Positions 18,184-26,183 of a DNA stretch of 64,000 nt are shown piece by piece. The DNA is from Pseudogemmobacter bohemicus (GTDB lineage: Bacteria; Pseudomonadota; Alphaproteobacteria; Rhodobacterales; Rhodobacteraceae): assembly GCF_003290025.1 (NCBI RefSeq), contig NZ_QNHG01000001.1, forward strand, positions 725,964-789,963, given 5' to 3'. The notes beneath the pieces were generated by a model. That model was not told the origin of the DNA, made no database searches, and saw nothing but the letters and a program-made list of their open reading frames with translations. The first letter of the stretch is position 1; each line of letters opens with the position of its first letter. The translations under genes and the position numbers were made by a program.

Positions 18184-20685
18184 ATGAAAACCCATGTCAA
18201 AGCTCTCGTCGTCGGCGGCGGTGCCGTTGGCACTTCGATCGCCTATCACCTGCAAAAGGCCGGATGGGAGACGATGCTGGTTGAACGCGACGAGCTGACC
18301 TCCGGCTCGACCTGGCACGCTGCGGGGCTTTTGCCGCTGTTCAACATGGGCTATGCCACCACCCATATCCACAAATATTCGGTCGATTTCTATAAGGGGC
18401 TTGAGGCCGAGACGGGCCTCAATGCCGGCTTTTCCGTCTGCGGCAACCTGCGCATGGCGCAGACCGATGCGCGGATGGATGAGTATATGCTCTATTCCTC
18501 CGTGGCCGAAACCGCCAACGTCTATCACGAATTCCTGACGCCCGCGCAGATCAAAGAGCGCTGGCCGCTTTTGCGCACCGAGGATCTGAAAGGCGCGCTC
18601 TTCCACCCGCAGGATGGCTATATCAACCCCGCCGATGTGACCCAGGCCATGGCCAAGGGCGCGCGCCAGCTTGGCGTGACCATCGAGCGCAAGATCCAGG
18701 TCGACGGCTATCGCTGGACGGGCTCGGAATGGATCGTCTCGGTCACCCGCATGGCCGATGTCGGCGGCAACCTGGTGCCTACGGAGGAGAAATTCGAGAT
18801 CCATGCCGAACATGTCGTCACCGCGACCGGCAACCATTCGCAGCGCACCGCGAAGCTGCTGGGCATCAAAATCCCCGCGATCCCGGTGGAACACCAGTTC
18901 ATCGTGACCGAACCCGACCCTGCCCTGGTCGCCTACCGCGCGGCCGGCAACCCGGAACACCCGGTTCTGCGCGATGCCGATGCGAAATGGTATGTCCGCG
19001 AAGAACGCGGCGGCTGGATCCTTGGCCCCTATGAGCGCGGCGCGCCCGCGCGTTTCCCCTACGGCGTGCCCGACAGCTTCCGCGCCGACCTCTTCCCGCT
19101 GGATCTGGAGCGGATCGAGGCGGAATATATGTCGATGATCCACCGGATCCCGACCTCGGAAGTTGTTGGTCTGAAAGACGATTTCAACGGTCCGATCTGC
19201 TATACGCCCGACGGCAACCCGCTGGTCGGCCCGGCGCCGGGCCTGCGCAATATGTGGCTGGCGGAAGGCTTCAGCTTCGGCATCACTGCCGCTGGCGGCA
19301 CCGGCTATTACCTCGCCCAGATGATGGTGAATGGCGAGGCTGAGATCGACATGGCGTCCCTTGACCCGAAACGCTACGGCTCCTGGATGACGACCGAATA
19401 TGCGGTGAAGAAGAATGAGGAATGCTATGAGCATGTCTTCATCCTGCACCACCCGGATGAGGAACGCGAAGCGGCCCGCCCCTTGCGCACCGCGCCCGCC
19501 TATGACCGCCAGCTGGCGCTTGGCGCACAGATGGGCCAGGTGAATGGCTGGGAACGTCCGAACTATTACGGCCCGGTCGATGCGCCCGCTGATTTCGACC
19601 ACAACTCGCGCAGCTTCCGCCGTGGTGCCTGGTGGGATTATGCCGAACGCGAGGCGAAAGCCGTGCGCGAAACCTGCGGCATCATCGACGCCTCAGCCTT
19701 CACCAAGCACCGGGTAGCGGGGCCCGGCGCTACCGCTTTCCTGGACCATTTCACCTGCAACAAGCTGCCGAAGATCGGCCGCATCAACCTGACCTATGCC
19801 CTCACGGATGCTGGCACCACCCGCACCGAATATACCATCGTGCGGCTGGCCGAGAACGAATATTACCTGATCTCCGCTGGTGCCTGGACCGCCTATGACG
19901 CTGATTTCCTGCACAAAGCGGCGGAAGATTTCATCGCAGCCGGCGGCGGTCACCTCGACATCCATGACATCACCACGCAATGGGGGGTCTTTGCGCTTGC
20001 CGGCCCGACCGCACGGGCAATCCTGAATGAGATCGTCAAAGACGCGAACCCGGAAACGGTTTTGTCCAACAAGCGCTTCCCCTGGCTCTCTTACCGGGAC
20101 ATCGAACTGGGTATGTGTCCGGTCCGCGCGATCCGGGTTGCCTATACTGGCGAGCTTGGCTGGGAACTCCACTACCCGATCGAATTCGGCCGCTACCTCT
20201 GGGACCTGCTGATCGAAGCCGGAAGGAAACATGGCCTCGCCCCGGTCGGAGCCCGCGCGCAGAACTGGCTGCGGCAGGAGAAGAGCTACCGGGCCTTCGG
20301 CACCGAGCTTGGCCGCGACGCGACGCCGCTGGAGGCCGCGCTGGACCGCTTTGTCGATCTGGAGAAAGACTTCCTGGGCAAACAGGCAATGCTTGATACC
20401 GGCATCCGCGCGAAATGCGTGACCGTGCTGATTGACGGCCCGTCGGACACGGATCCCTGGGGCAAGGAGGCGCTGCTGCTGAACGGTGAAAAGATCGGGC
20501 GCCTGACCTCGGGCGGCTGGTCGGTGGTGTTCGGCAAACAGATCGGCATGGGCTATGTGCGCCCCGATCTGGCAGAGGTCGGCACGAAGCTGAAAGTAAA
20601 GATGCTCCTGAAAGAATGGGATGCGGTTGTGGTTGAGGACAGCCCGCATGATCCGACCAATATCCGTATTCGCGTCGACGGCTGA
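18184..20685 (+). CDS. FAD-dependent dimethylglycine/sarcosine dehydrogenase-like protein
   Basis: An 833-residue flavoprotein fused to a GcvT-like tetrahydrofolate domain. It opens with the FAD dinucleotide motif VVGGGAVGTSIAYHLQKAGW, then GSTWHAAG, whose histidine corresponds to the covalent flavin site of this family. The DAO domain spans about residues 5-370, an FAO-type linker follows, and the GcvT domain covers about 430-830 (GELGWELHYP, EKSYRAFGTELGRDATPLEA). Such enzymes demethylate dimethylglycine, sarcosine or related N-methyl compounds and pass the one-carbon unit to folate. The exact substrate is not determined. Confidence 0.9.
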   Translation: MKTHVKALVVGGGAVGTSIAYHLQKAGWETMLVERDELTSGSTWHAAGLLPLFNMGYATTHIHKYSVDFYKGLEAETGLNAGFSVCGNLRMAQTDARMDEYMLYSSVAETANVYHEFLTPAQIKERWPLLRTEDLKGALFHPQDGYINPADVTQAMAKGARQLGVTIERKIQVDGYRWTGSEWIVSVTRMADVGGNLVPTEEKFEIHAEHVVTATGNHSQRTAKLLGIKIPAIPVEHQFIVTEPDPALVAYRAAGNPEHPVLRDADAKWYVREERGGWILGPYERGAPARFPYGVPDSFRADLFPLDLERIEAEYMSMIHRIPTSEVVGLKDDFNGPICYTPDGNPLVGPAPGLRNMWLAEGFSFGITAAGGTGYYLAQMMVNGEAEIDMASLDPKRYGSWMTTEYAVKKNEECYEHVFILHHPDEEREAARPLRTAPAYDRQLALGAQMGQVNGWERPNYYGPVDAPADFDHNSRSFRRGAWWDYAEREAKAVRETCGIIDASAFTKHRVAGPGATAFLDHFTCNKLPKIGRINLTYALTDAGTTRTEYTIVRLAENEYYLISAGAWTAYDADFLHKAAEDFIAAGGGHLDIHDITTQWGVFALAGPTARAILNEIVKDANPETVLSNKRFPWLSYRDIELGMCPVRAIRVAYTGELGWELHYPIEFGRYLWDLLIEAGRKHGLAPVGARAQNWLRQEKSYRAFGTELGRDATPLEAALDRFVDLEKDFLGKQAMLDTGIRAKCVTVLIDGPSDTDPWGKEALLLNGEKIGRLTSGGWSVVFGKQIGMGYVRPDLAEVGTKLKVKMLLKEWDAVVVEDSPHDPTNIRIRVDG

Positions 20686-20733
20686 GCCCTCTGCGCGCCG
20701 GGTCCTGCGGAATTTGGGTCCGGAGGAAGTATT

Positions 20734-20764
20734 AAGGCCGGTATCCGCTGCGGATACCGGCCTT
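20734..20764 (+). terminator. Intrinsic terminator
   Basis: A perfect 14-base stem (AAGGCCGGTATCCG and its complement) encloses a three-base loop and is followed by TCTCTTTT. It lies 49 bases past the dehydrogenase stop. Confidence 0.85.
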
Positions 20765-20830
20765 CTCTTTTGGTTTCCTCTTGATGCAAATACTCCGGGG
20801 GCGCGGGGGCTGGCCCCCGCCTGCCGGTGC

Positions 20831-21640
20831 TTAAGGCGCGCGCGCCGCCAGCCAGGCGTTCCACTGCGCGGCATTGCCTTCATAGACGTTGATATCGACC
20901 TGGCCTTTGATGCCGGGGATCAGCCCGGTTGAAGTATATTGCCAGAACAGCCAGCGATGCCCGTCATAGAGGTCTTGCGGATGTTTCGCGACCGCACGCA
21001 GCCAGAAATCGGCGCCGGTGACTTTCCACATCTGATTGTCCTCGAAGAAATCAATCGAGGTATAGAGGATCGGCTTTTGCCCGTAATGGCGGGCGATGAT
21101 GTCGATGAAGATGCGGGCATCCTCGCGGATCACCGATGCCTCTCGCCGGATGGTGCAGGTCGGAGAGAACGGCGTCCATTCCATATCGAGCACCGGCGGC
21201 AGCCCGCCTGCCACTTTCGGCACATTGCGGATGAACCAGCGCGCCTGTTCTTCGGCCGAGCGGCAGTGATAGTAGAAGTGATAAGCACCGCGCCGCACTC
21301 CTGCGCGACCGGCGCCGCGCCAGTGTTCCTCAAACATCGGATCAACGCGGTCGGCGCCCTCGGTCGCTTTGATGAAGGCGAAATTCACCCCATTCGCCCG
21401 CGCGGTCTCCCAGTCCACATCGGTCTGGTAGCGGGCAAGGTCGATCCCGTGCACCGCGTAATTCTGCGGCGGCTTGCCGCCCCAGCCAGTGACCGGCTTC
21501 GCATCGCCGAAATTCGGCGCGGTCACGACGGTGGGCGCCACGGGGCCGGCCGGTCGGGCATCGGGTTTCTCTCGCGACCCGCCGCCCCCACAGGCGGCGA
21601 GGGTCAGGCTCAGGGCGATGGCGGTCAGGATACGATTCAT
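20831..21640 (-). CDS. GH25 family lysozyme lipoprotein
   Basis: A predicted muramidase of 269 residues. The signal peptide ends in the lipobox LTLAAC, so the protein is probably lipid-anchored in the envelope. The GH25 fold is shown by GIDLARYQTDVDWETARANG, FAFIKATEGADRVD, the acidic pair in PPVLDMEWT and the C-terminal WQYTSTGLIPGIKGQVDINVY. ATG 21640 begins the signal peptide; a longer frame to 21676 is less likely. Its stop lies opposite the terminator-bounded dehydrogenase. Confidence 0.92.
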   Translation of the reverse strand: MNRILTAIALSLTLAACGGGGSREKPDARPAGPVAPTVVTAPNFGDAKPVTGWGGKPPQNYAVHGIDLARYQTDVDWETARANGVNFAFIKATEGADRVDPMFEEHWRGAGRAGVRRGAYHFYYHCRSAEEQARWFIRNVPKVAGGLPPVLDMEWTPFSPTCTIRREASVIREDARIFIDIIARHYGQKPILYTSIDFFEDNQMWKVTGADFWLRAVAKHPQDLYDGHRWLFWQYTSTGLIPGIKGQVDINVYEGNAAQWNAWLAARAP

Positions 21641-21672
21641 GGTGCGGATCGTCGCCGATCCGGGCCTGGCTG

Positions 21673-22830
21673 TCACGGGCTGATTTTGGCTCCACCGAGC
21701 CGCGCCGGGGCAAGCGCCGCGACAAGGTCGGCGGAAAGCGCCGGCGCCTCGCCGAGGATCAGGCTTGCGGCCAGCCGGCTTGCAGCGGGGCAGGTCTGGA
21801 ACCCATAGCCGCCCTGGCCCGCCAGCCAGAAGAACCCTTCCGCGCCGGTGTCAAAGCCGATCACCGGCTGGCGGTCTGGCGAGAAGGTGCGCAGGCCCGC
21901 CCAGTTCGACAACAGCCGCGTAACCGGCTCGGTCACGCATTCCTCATAGCGCGCGAGGCCCTCGGCCAGCACCATATCATCGGCCCAGGCGTCATGCGGG
22001 CCATCGACCGGGTCCTCCTCGGCCGGCGAGACGATCAGCGCGCCGGCATCGGGTTTCATATACCAGGCCTCATCAGGGCCGAAGACCATCGGCCAACCCG
22101 CCACATCCATGCCGGCGGGTGCCGGGATTCGCGCCATCGAGCGGCGCAGCGGGGTGAAACCGAGACGGGGGAGGCCGGCCAGCGCGGCCACCTCATCCAC
22201 CCAGGCCCCGGCGGCATTCACCAGAACACCCGCCCGGGCCTCATTCCCGGCCCATGTGACGCGCCAGCCGGTGCCGTCGCGATGGATTGCCTCCACCCGC
22301 GATCTGACGCGGATATCAGCCCCTCCCGCCCGCGCCTCGCGCGCGAAATGCTGCAGCAGCAGATCGGTGTCGATATCTTCGGCCGAGGGCGAAAAACCCG
22401 CGAGGGTGATCCGGTCGGGACGCAGGATAGGCACCCTTTGCCGCGCCTCGTCCGGAGAGATCAGCGCCAGCTCCATGGCGGCGGCATCAGTCGCGAAGGT
22501 CTCTTCCTCGCCAGGACCCGCCACCAGCAGCAGGCCGCGCGGGCTGAGGATACCGGGCGTGGCGCGGAACTCCGCCTCCGAGGCTTTCGAGAGCGCCACC
22601 ACCGCCGGGGGGCCGTAATTCGGCTCATAAAGCGCGGCTGACCGGCCAGAGGCGTGATGGGCCAGATGTTCCTCGGCTTCGAGCACCAGAACCCGTCCCG
22701 CCGGAGCAAGCCGTGCTGCAAGCGAAATACCCGCAATACCGCCCCCGATGATGATGAAATCGTGATCCAGCGCCGCCTCCCATGCTTTGCCTGCCTGCGG
22801 GATATGCCCATTGTTTCGGCTGCGTCGCAA
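21673..22830 (-). CDS. FAD-dependent amine/amino-acid oxidoreductase (DadA/DauA-like)
   Basis: A 385-residue DAO-family flavoprotein with the FAD motif FIIIGGGIAGISLAARLAP at about residues 25-43, HHASGRSAALYEPNYGP, and the C-terminal FWLAGQGGYGFQTCPA. It resembles D-arginine/D-amino-acid dehydrogenases, but the substrate is uncertain. The only ATG start (22830) gives about 20 extra residues before the usual N-terminus. A GGGAGG site five bases before a CTG codon at about 22764 is a possible alternative start. It lies just upstream of the lysozyme gene on the same strand. Confidence 0.85.
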   Translation of the reverse strand: MRRSRNNGHIPQAGKAWEAALDHDFIIIGGGIAGISLAARLAPAGRVLVLEAEEHLAHHASGRSAALYEPNYGPPAVVALSKASEAEFRATPGILSPRGLLLVAGPGEEETFATDAAAMELALISPDEARQRVPILRPDRITLAGFSPSAEDIDTDLLLQHFAREARAGGADIRVRSRVEAIHRDGTGWRVTWAGNEARAGVLVNAAGAWVDEVAALAGLPRLGFTPLRRSMARIPAPAGMDVAGWPMVFGPDEAWYMKPDAGALIVSPAEEDPVDGPHDAWADDMVLAEGLARYEECVTEPVTRLLSNWAGLRTFSPDRQPVIGFDTGAEGFFWLAGQGGYGFQTCPAASRLAASLILGEAPALSADLVAALAPARLGGAKISP

Positions 22831-23019
22831 GTGGCCGGGGGCTGAGGGCTCTGTAGCACAGCCAGTGGGGAAATTAACCAGCCCTGCAATCAGGAGTCAG
22901 CACGGCGCCCGGATTGCGTTAATCTTTTGTTAACCTTTGCGATTCGCCGAGGGGTTTTATGCGTCCTGTTCCGTGGCGGTTTTCTCCCGCTGTACCCCGT
23001 AACCAGTTCCGCTCCTGTT

Positions 23020-24645
23020 GTGAGTATCGTGCCAGCATCGCCCGCATCTGCCGCGCAATCCGCGCTGATCATCCATATAGGCCCGCATAAGACCGGATCC
23101 ACTGCGATCCAGAATATGCTGACGCAAAACACCGGGCTGCTGCTTTCAGCCGGGGTTTCCTCGGTTACCGGGCCGCTACCCTCGAAAGCCGCAATGGCGC
23201 TTGCCGGGAAGGATTTCGACCAGGCAAAGGCGCTTCTGACCCGGCTGGAGCATGAAATCAGCCGCAGCCCGACGCCGGTGACCATCCTCTCGCAAGAGGA
23301 TTTCTGCGGCGAATTGCCGGGCCGGCGCAATACGGCGCAGATCTACCCCACCCTGGTCAAGAATATCCGCATCATGTCGCGCATCTTCGCGCGCCACCGC
23401 CCGATCTTTGTCCTTTTCCGCCGCGACGAAGAGGAATGGCTGCGCAGTTGCTATGCCCAGAACCTGCGCTATCGGCCGAAATTCTGGCGTTTCGAGGATT
23501 TCAGCGACGGGCTGCTGGATTTCCGCTGGGAGGATCTGACCGACAAGCTGCGCGAGACCTTTCCCGATACGGTCTTTGTCGAGGATTATCGCCGCGAGCC
23601 GGAACATGGGGTGACGCGGCTGTTATCCTATGCGGGGTTTCAGGCGCTGCCGCAGGGTTTCGACTGTTCCGCCATGGTGCAGAATGTCTCGCTGCCCGCC
23701 GATATGCTGCGCCGGCTGGAGCGGCTGAATCGCTTTGCCGATAATCCCAAGCTGTTGCCGGTCTATAAGGACAGGCTGCTGGCCGCACCGCGCGATCCCG
23801 TGCCCGAAGGCCGTGATCCGGCCTGGCCGCCCGCGCCGCAGCCCGATGTTCCCGGGCTTTCGGCGCTGGCCCGCCGCGCGGCAGAGCGGGTGGGGGAGCC
23901 CTCGGTCGTTGCCGATATCCTGCCCGATCCGGATGTCGATCTGGCTGGCTTAGGCGCGCGGATGATGCCGGCCGATGCCGAGATGCCCGAGGCCAGCCGG
24001 GTCGATATGCGCAACCAGGCCGATATTCTGCGCTATCACTTCCGGGGCCGCAGCGAGCTGGCCTGGACGCTGGGTCTGGTGATCTCCTGCTTGCGCCGCG
24101 ACACGCAGCTGACCGAAAAGGCGCGCAACCTCTTTCACCGCATCTGGCGCGAAGAGGGGCAAAACCTCGTGGCGGAACTCAGCACACGCTGGCTGATCTC
24201 GACCCTGCAAACCTTCCTTGATCACGGAAGGGGCGAGGCGCAGCGGCTGATCGGCGGTATCGGCTATTTCTACGCCAATATGATGAAGATCTATGAGGGC
24301 GAACGCGCCATTGAAGGGCTGGAGACTGATGCGGTCTATCCCGGCAGCGAGGCGCAGACGAAGAACGGCTTTCGCGGCATGGACCGCTATACCCTTGGCG
24401 GCACGGATCTTTTGCTCAACACCAATGCGCTGGCGCTGAGCTATGCGGCGGCCGATCCGGTGGCGGGGCTGATCCTCGAAGAGCTGCTTTTGCGGGTGAA
24501 GCACAGCCATTCGGTCTTTTCCCGCAATGACCTGAGCCGCGCCGGGCTGGGGGTGTCGCAGCCCGGGTTCAGCAATACCTGGACCTTTTTCGAGGAAGTG
24601 GCGCCAGGGGGCGATGACGCGGCGCGGGTGCCGGGTCAGGCATAG
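23020..24645 (+). CDS. Sulfotransferase-like protein
   Basis: About 541 residues. A 5'-phosphosulfate-loop-like motif near the start (IIHIGPHKTGSTAIQ) and FVLFRRDEEEWLRSCY are typical of sulfotransferase-family proteins that move sulfate from PAPS. The C-terminal 300 residues match no domain I know. The frame opens at TTG 22927, but the first 31 codons look non-coding; GTG 23020 or 23029 is preferred, though neither has a good ribosome site. The acceptor is unknown; a surface glycan is possible. Confidence 0.75.
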   Translation: MSIVPASPASAAQSALIIHIGPHKTGSTAIQNMLTQNTGLLLSAGVSSVTGPLPSKAAMALAGKDFDQAKALLTRLEHEISRSPTPVTILSQEDFCGELPGRRNTAQIYPTLVKNIRIMSRIFARHRPIFVLFRRDEEEWLRSCYAQNLRYRPKFWRFEDFSDGLLDFRWEDLTDKLRETFPDTVFVEDYRREPEHGVTRLLSYAGFQALPQGFDCSAMVQNVSLPADMLRRLERLNRFADNPKLLPVYKDRLLAAPRDPVPEGRDPAWPPAPQPDVPGLSALARRAAERVGEPSVVADILPDPDVDLAGLGARMMPADAEMPEASRVDMRNQADILRYHFRGRSELAWTLGLVISCLRRDTQLTEKARNLFHRIWREEGQNLVAELSTRWLISTLQTFLDHGRGEAQRLIGGIGYFYANMMKIYEGERAIEGLETDAVYPGSEAQTKNGFRGMDRYTLGGTDLLLNTNALALSYAAADPVAGLILEELLLRVKHSHSVFSRNDLSRAGLGVSQPGFSNTWTFFEEVAPGGDDAARVPGQA

Positions 24646-24713
24646 GCCTCCCCCGGTGACAGGGGGCGCTCAGGCGCTATACTCCGGCACAGGATTTGCA
24701 GGAGCATGCAAGG

Positions 24714-24812
24714 ATGAGATGGGGATTTTCCTCGACCCCGCTGCGCTGGATCATCGTCTGGGTCTTTGTGGCGCTGATCATTATCGGGGCGGCCATGGGC
24801 TGGCTGAGCTGA
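24714..24812 (+). CDS. Small single-span membrane protein (32 residues)
   Basis: ATG 24714 follows AGGAG by nine bases and opens a 32-codon frame. Its product has a basic, tryptophan-containing start (MRWGFSSTPLRW), then one hydrophobic segment (IIVWVFVALIIIGAAMGWL), and ends at TGA 24810. No homologue is recalled. The site spacing and the clean membrane span make it a credible small gene. Confidence 0.55.
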   Translation: MRWGFSSTPLRWIIVWVFVALIIIGAAMGWLS

Positions 24813-24970
24813 GGGCCGGCTGAGCTGGCAGGCTGCGGGGCTGCAAGCCGGCTTGCTGCCGGTCCGGGCCATTGCTAACAACGGCGCGTCCTGACGGGAG
24901 AGCCCTGATGCCGCTATCCGACCCGATTTCCGCAACCGCCGCGCGCTTGCGCGCCGCAGCCGGCTGAGCG

Positions 24971-26113
24971 ATGTTCGCCGCCGCCCTTGTCGCCGCGCTG
25001 ATCGGCTTTGGCTCCAGCATCGCGATCGTGTTGTCGGCTGCGGCTGCGGTGGGCGCAAGCCCGGCCCAGACCACCAGCTGGATCCTGGCTTTGTGTCTGG
25101 CGAAAGCGGCGGGATCTGCCTTCCTGTCCTGGCGCTACCGGGTGCCGGTGGTGCTGGCCTGGTCAACACCGGGCGCGGCACTGATTGCGGCCAGCGCGGG
25201 TGTGGGCATGGCCGAGGCTGCGGGGGCCTTCATCGTCGCGGGGCTTCTGGTGGCGCTGACCGGGGTGATCGGGCCGCTGGGAAGGCTGGTCCGCGCGATA
25301 CCCGACGGCATCGCCGGTGCCATGCTGGCGGGGGTTTTGCTGCCCTTTTCGATGGCGGGGGCAAAAAGTGCCGGGCAGGATCCCGGGCTGGTTCTGCCGA
25401 TGGTCGCGGTCTTTGCGCTGGTCAGGCTGGTCAATGCGCCGATGGCTGTGCTGGCGGCGCTGCTTACAGGGCTGATTGCAGCATTCGTGACCGGCGCGGC
25501 GGGCTGGCCGGGCCTGACCCTCACTCTGCCGGGCCTGGTCCTCGTCGCGCCGGAGTTTTCGCCCGGGGTGATGATCGGCCTCGCCGTGCCCTTATATCTG
25601 GTGAATATGGCGTCGCAGAACCTGCCGGGCTTCGCGACGATGCGGGCGGCGGGCTATGAGCCGCCGGTCTCGCCGGCGCTTGGGGTGACCGGGGGGCTTT
25701 CGGTGCTGTCGGGGGTCTTCGGCGCGCATAGCACAACGATGGCAGCGATCACGGCGGCGATCTGTATGGGGCCGGATGTGCATCCCGATCCGGCGCAGCG
25801 CTGGAAGGTCGGGTTCTTCTATGCGGCGATCTGGGTGTGCCTTGGGCTGGCAAGCCCGGTCATCCTTGTGTTGCTGACCGCTTTGCCGCCTGCGGTGATG
25901 GTGACCCTGGTGGCGCTGGCGCTGCTTGGCCCGCTGACCGGGGCGCTGACAACCGCCTGCGCAGCACCCGACCAGCGTTTTGCGGCGACGCTGACCCTTA
26001 CGGTCAGTGCCTCCGGAATGGTGGCTTTCGGAATCGGCGCGGCGTTCTGGGGGCTGATGGCGGGCATTGCCGTCTTTACGCTGGAAAGGCTGTACGCCAC
26101 CCGCCAGAGGTGA
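24971..26113 (+). CDS. BenE-family transporter (benzoate/H+ symporter type)
   Basis: A 380-residue membrane protein with about 11-12 hydrophobic segments. It is recognised as BenE-like by LVAALIGFGSSIAIVLSAAAAVGAS, WSTPGAALIA, GALIGVIGP-type loops, and NLPGFATMRAAGYEPPVSPALGVTGG followed by GAHSTTMAAITAAICMG. ATG 24971 has no ribosome site. The only good site (GGGAG before ATG 24908) starts a 19-codon frame that ends in TGA at 24965-24967 in the same reading frame as BenE. Translation may re-initiate, or the N-terminus may be interrupted by a nonsense change. The substrate is not certain. Confidence 0.85.
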   Translation: MFAAALVAALIGFGSSIAIVLSAAAAVGASPAQTTSWILALCLAKAAGSAFLSWRYRVPVVLAWSTPGAALIAASAGVGMAEAAGAFIVAGLLVALTGVIGPLGRLVRAIPDGIAGAMLAGVLLPFSMAGAKSAGQDPGLVLPMVAVFALVRLVNAPMAVLAALLTGLIAAFVTGAAGWPGLTLTLPGLVLVAPEFSPGVMIGLAVPLYLVNMASQNLPGFATMRAAGYEPPVSPALGVTGGLSVLSGVFGAHSTTMAAITAAICMGPDVHPDPAQRWKVGFFYAAIWVCLGLASPVILVLLTALPPAVMVTLVALALLGPLTGALTTACAAPDQRFAATLTLTVSASGMVAFGIGAAFWGLMAGIAVFTLERLYATRQR

Positions 26114-26116
26114 GCA

Positions 26117-26161
26117 CCGATTTCTTCAAAGAAATCGGGCCAGAATTTTGAAAAATTCTGG
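26117..26161. repeat. Paired intergenic palindromes
   Basis: Two perfect hairpins lie almost back to back: arms 26117-26126/26129-26138 (CCGATTTCTT) and 26140-26149/26152-26161 (CCAGAATTTT). They separate the convergent BenE and uvrD genes and share their layout with the copies at 13224 and 35202. Confidence 0.85.
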
Positions 26162-26183
26162 TTCCGTCTCTGGTCAGGGGCGC

